Assembly (NCBI GenBank): GCA_022709105.1
Contig: JAKIXL010000006.1
Span: 1-25,239 of the forward strand
Direction of reading: 5' to 3'
DNA length: 25,239 bases
From: Thermoplasmatota archaeon
GTDB taxonomy: Archaea; Thermoplasmatota; Thermoplasmata; Methanomassiliicoccales; Methanomassiliicoccaceae
Shown here: in pieces, positions 24,192 to 25,239 of the stretch
Position numbering within the stretch: the stretch's first letter is position 1
Layout: every line of letters starts with the position of its first letter
The notes under the pieces: model-generated
The model's database searches: none
What the model saw: only the letters and a program-made list of their open reading frames with translations
Told to the model about the DNA's origin: nothing
Program-made: the position numbers and the translations under genes

Positions 24192-25239
24192 CTAAGTGTC
24201 AGCCTCGTCCATATCCACCAGCTGTGTCTGATACTCGAAGCGAACGTCCCCCAAGATTGTTGATGCGGAACCGCTTCGGAAGTCGCTTGCCGGCATCCAG
24301 GCTCTCCTGGATGCTGCGTGCCTCCTGGAGGAGCCGTTCGGCCTTGCGGCGTCGCGACGCAAGATGCTCTTCCTTGAGCTTCTCAGAGAAGAAGTAATAG
24401 TTCGCTCGCGATGGAAAGACGCGTTTCGAGGCGTAGACGCCATCTTCCTCGTTAACGAGCTCCCAGACGTTCGCGTTGAAGGTTTGGAACACGGCATCGT
24501 CCGAGGAGTTCAGCTTCTTCGACGTCAGATAGTCGTTCGAATCCAGGACGATGCTTTCCAAGTTCCTCTTGTCGTTCGCGCCCTTGTCGAAGACGATCAA
24601 CGAACCATCTTTCAGCACGTTGCGCACTTGATCGTAAGTACGCCGGAAATGCTCCTGGTCGTTGATGTTGCCCGGCTCGACGGTCATTCCGATCGGCACG
24701 TTCACCGGCGGAGCGAGCTGCGCTACGCCGAGCGTCACCTGCTTCTTGTCCGGTCGGTGGTCGCGAGAGTAACCGAACTTCGCCAGCTCGTTCATGTCCC
24801 CGTAGTAAACGATGGAGGTCCAGTCCATCAGCACGTCCGTCGTCTCGCACCCAAGCAGCTTCAGGACGCGGTCCTGAAGCTCTCGAACGATGCTCTCGCG
24901 GTTGCGTCCTAACGTCTCGATCGCCCGGTACAGCGTCTTGACGTTGAAGTTCGGAAGCTCGTAGTACTCCCTAACTTCCGACCTATTCAACCATTGACCA
25001 GCCTGAAGAACGCTGAAGTTGTCCCCCAATTCGTAGGCGAGCAGACCGCGGACCAGAGGATCGAGCGGAATCCCCTTAGCCTTGTGCCGGCCGATGACGG
25101 CCGGCAGCTCGAGATCTTCGTACCAACCGTCGACCGTCAGCGAGGTGCCGATGGAAAACGATTTATTGTCGTTCGGCGTGATAGTGTCCGTTCTCAGTCT
25201 GGACTGTTTTGACACACACTGCAGCAGGACTGAGAACAC
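24192..25239 (-). pseudogene. IS1634-like (IS4 superfamily) transposase, frameshifted and truncated, partial
   Basis: The main frame runs from the window edge to 24199 (346 aa). It resembles DDE transposases of the IS1634 type. The first catalytic Asp is in VLMDWTSIVYYG (D139) and the second in LIVFDKGANDKRN (D218); FGYSRDHRPDKKQ and VPIGMTVEPGNIND are typical. After FRINN the frame passes through a run of five G (24247-24251) and turns into an unrelated tail. In the neighbouring frame the sequence continues sensibly as LGDVRFEYQTQLVDMDEADT, then stops at 24192. So one extra G breaks the gene, and the C-terminal part with the catalytic Glu is missing. The N-terminus may extend beyond the window; GTG 25239 is only the edge. 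Base composition is visibly less GC-rich than the neighbours, fitting an acquired element. Confidence 0.8.
25190..25237. repeat. 10-bp inverted repeat at the window edge, near the transposase start
   Basis: GTTCTCAGTC at 25190-25199 is matched by its complement GACTGAGAAC at 25228-25237, separated by 28 bases. It lies at the upstream end of the transposase frame. It might be part of the insertion sequence end or a hairpin over the translation start. No matching copy was found on the other side of the transposase (24003-24198). Confidence 0.4.

Noticed and set aside
1..25239. CRISPR arrays, defence islands or prophage genes
   Set aside because: No regularly spaced repeats and no Cas, restriction, toxin-antitoxin or phage structural genes were found; the only mobile DNA is the transposase at the right edge.

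Overview
The window is about 25 kb of high-GC archaeal chromosome. Archaeal hallmarks are the subunits A', A'' and H of the RNA polymerase, an L30e-like ribosomal protein, archaeal NusA, archaeal EF-1 beta, TATA-type promoters, and Shine-Dalgarno (SD) sequences of the GGTGATC type alongside apparently leaderless genes. The B subunit is one unbroken gene, unlike the split B''/B' of most methanogens. With the high GC this points to a Thermoplasmata-type euryarchaeon, perhaps near Methanomassiliicoccales. That placement is inference.

Layout. 1-6929 (minus): a very large STT3/AglB-type oligosaccharyltransferase. It carries a C-terminal stalk of about 1,200 residues and is followed, with an ATGA overlap, by a secreted protein cut by the window edge. 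6930-7285 is gene-free. 7286-8516 (minus): pyrF and an unrecognised 173-aa gene. 8735-9799 (plus): a COG2108-type radical SAM protein. Its 3' end overlaps the 3' end of nusA.

9786-18637 (minus): the RNA polymerase operon rpoH-rpoB-rpoA1-rpoA2-rpl30e-nusA, tightly packed with overlapping start and stop codons. The ribosomal protein and elongation factor genes that often follow nusA in archaea are absent. RpoA'' has an N-terminal helix-hairpin-helix-like extension and RpoB has a four-cysteine insertion. Immediately upstream (18759-18900, minus) lies a tRNA-Lys(TTT) gene interrupted by two introns, in the D-loop and the T-loop, each flanked by a bulge-helix-bulge-like fold.

19067-21611: a divergent pair, an AlkD-like DNA alkylation repair protein (minus) and a metallophosphoesterase followed by a CorA-type metal transporter (plus). 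21673-22119 (plus): a tiny four-CxxC zinc-ribbon protein and EF-1 beta, ending in a hairpin plus T-run. 22179-24002 (minus): malic enzyme and a PPC/DUF296 protein. 24199-25239 (minus): an IS1634-like transposase of lower GC, with a frameshift and no C-terminal catalytic region, running off the window edge.

Most of the window is core information-processing DNA. The observations most worth following are the doubly interrupted tRNA-Lys, the giant oligosaccharyltransferase with its coupled secreted partner, and the extra domains on the RNA polymerase subunits.
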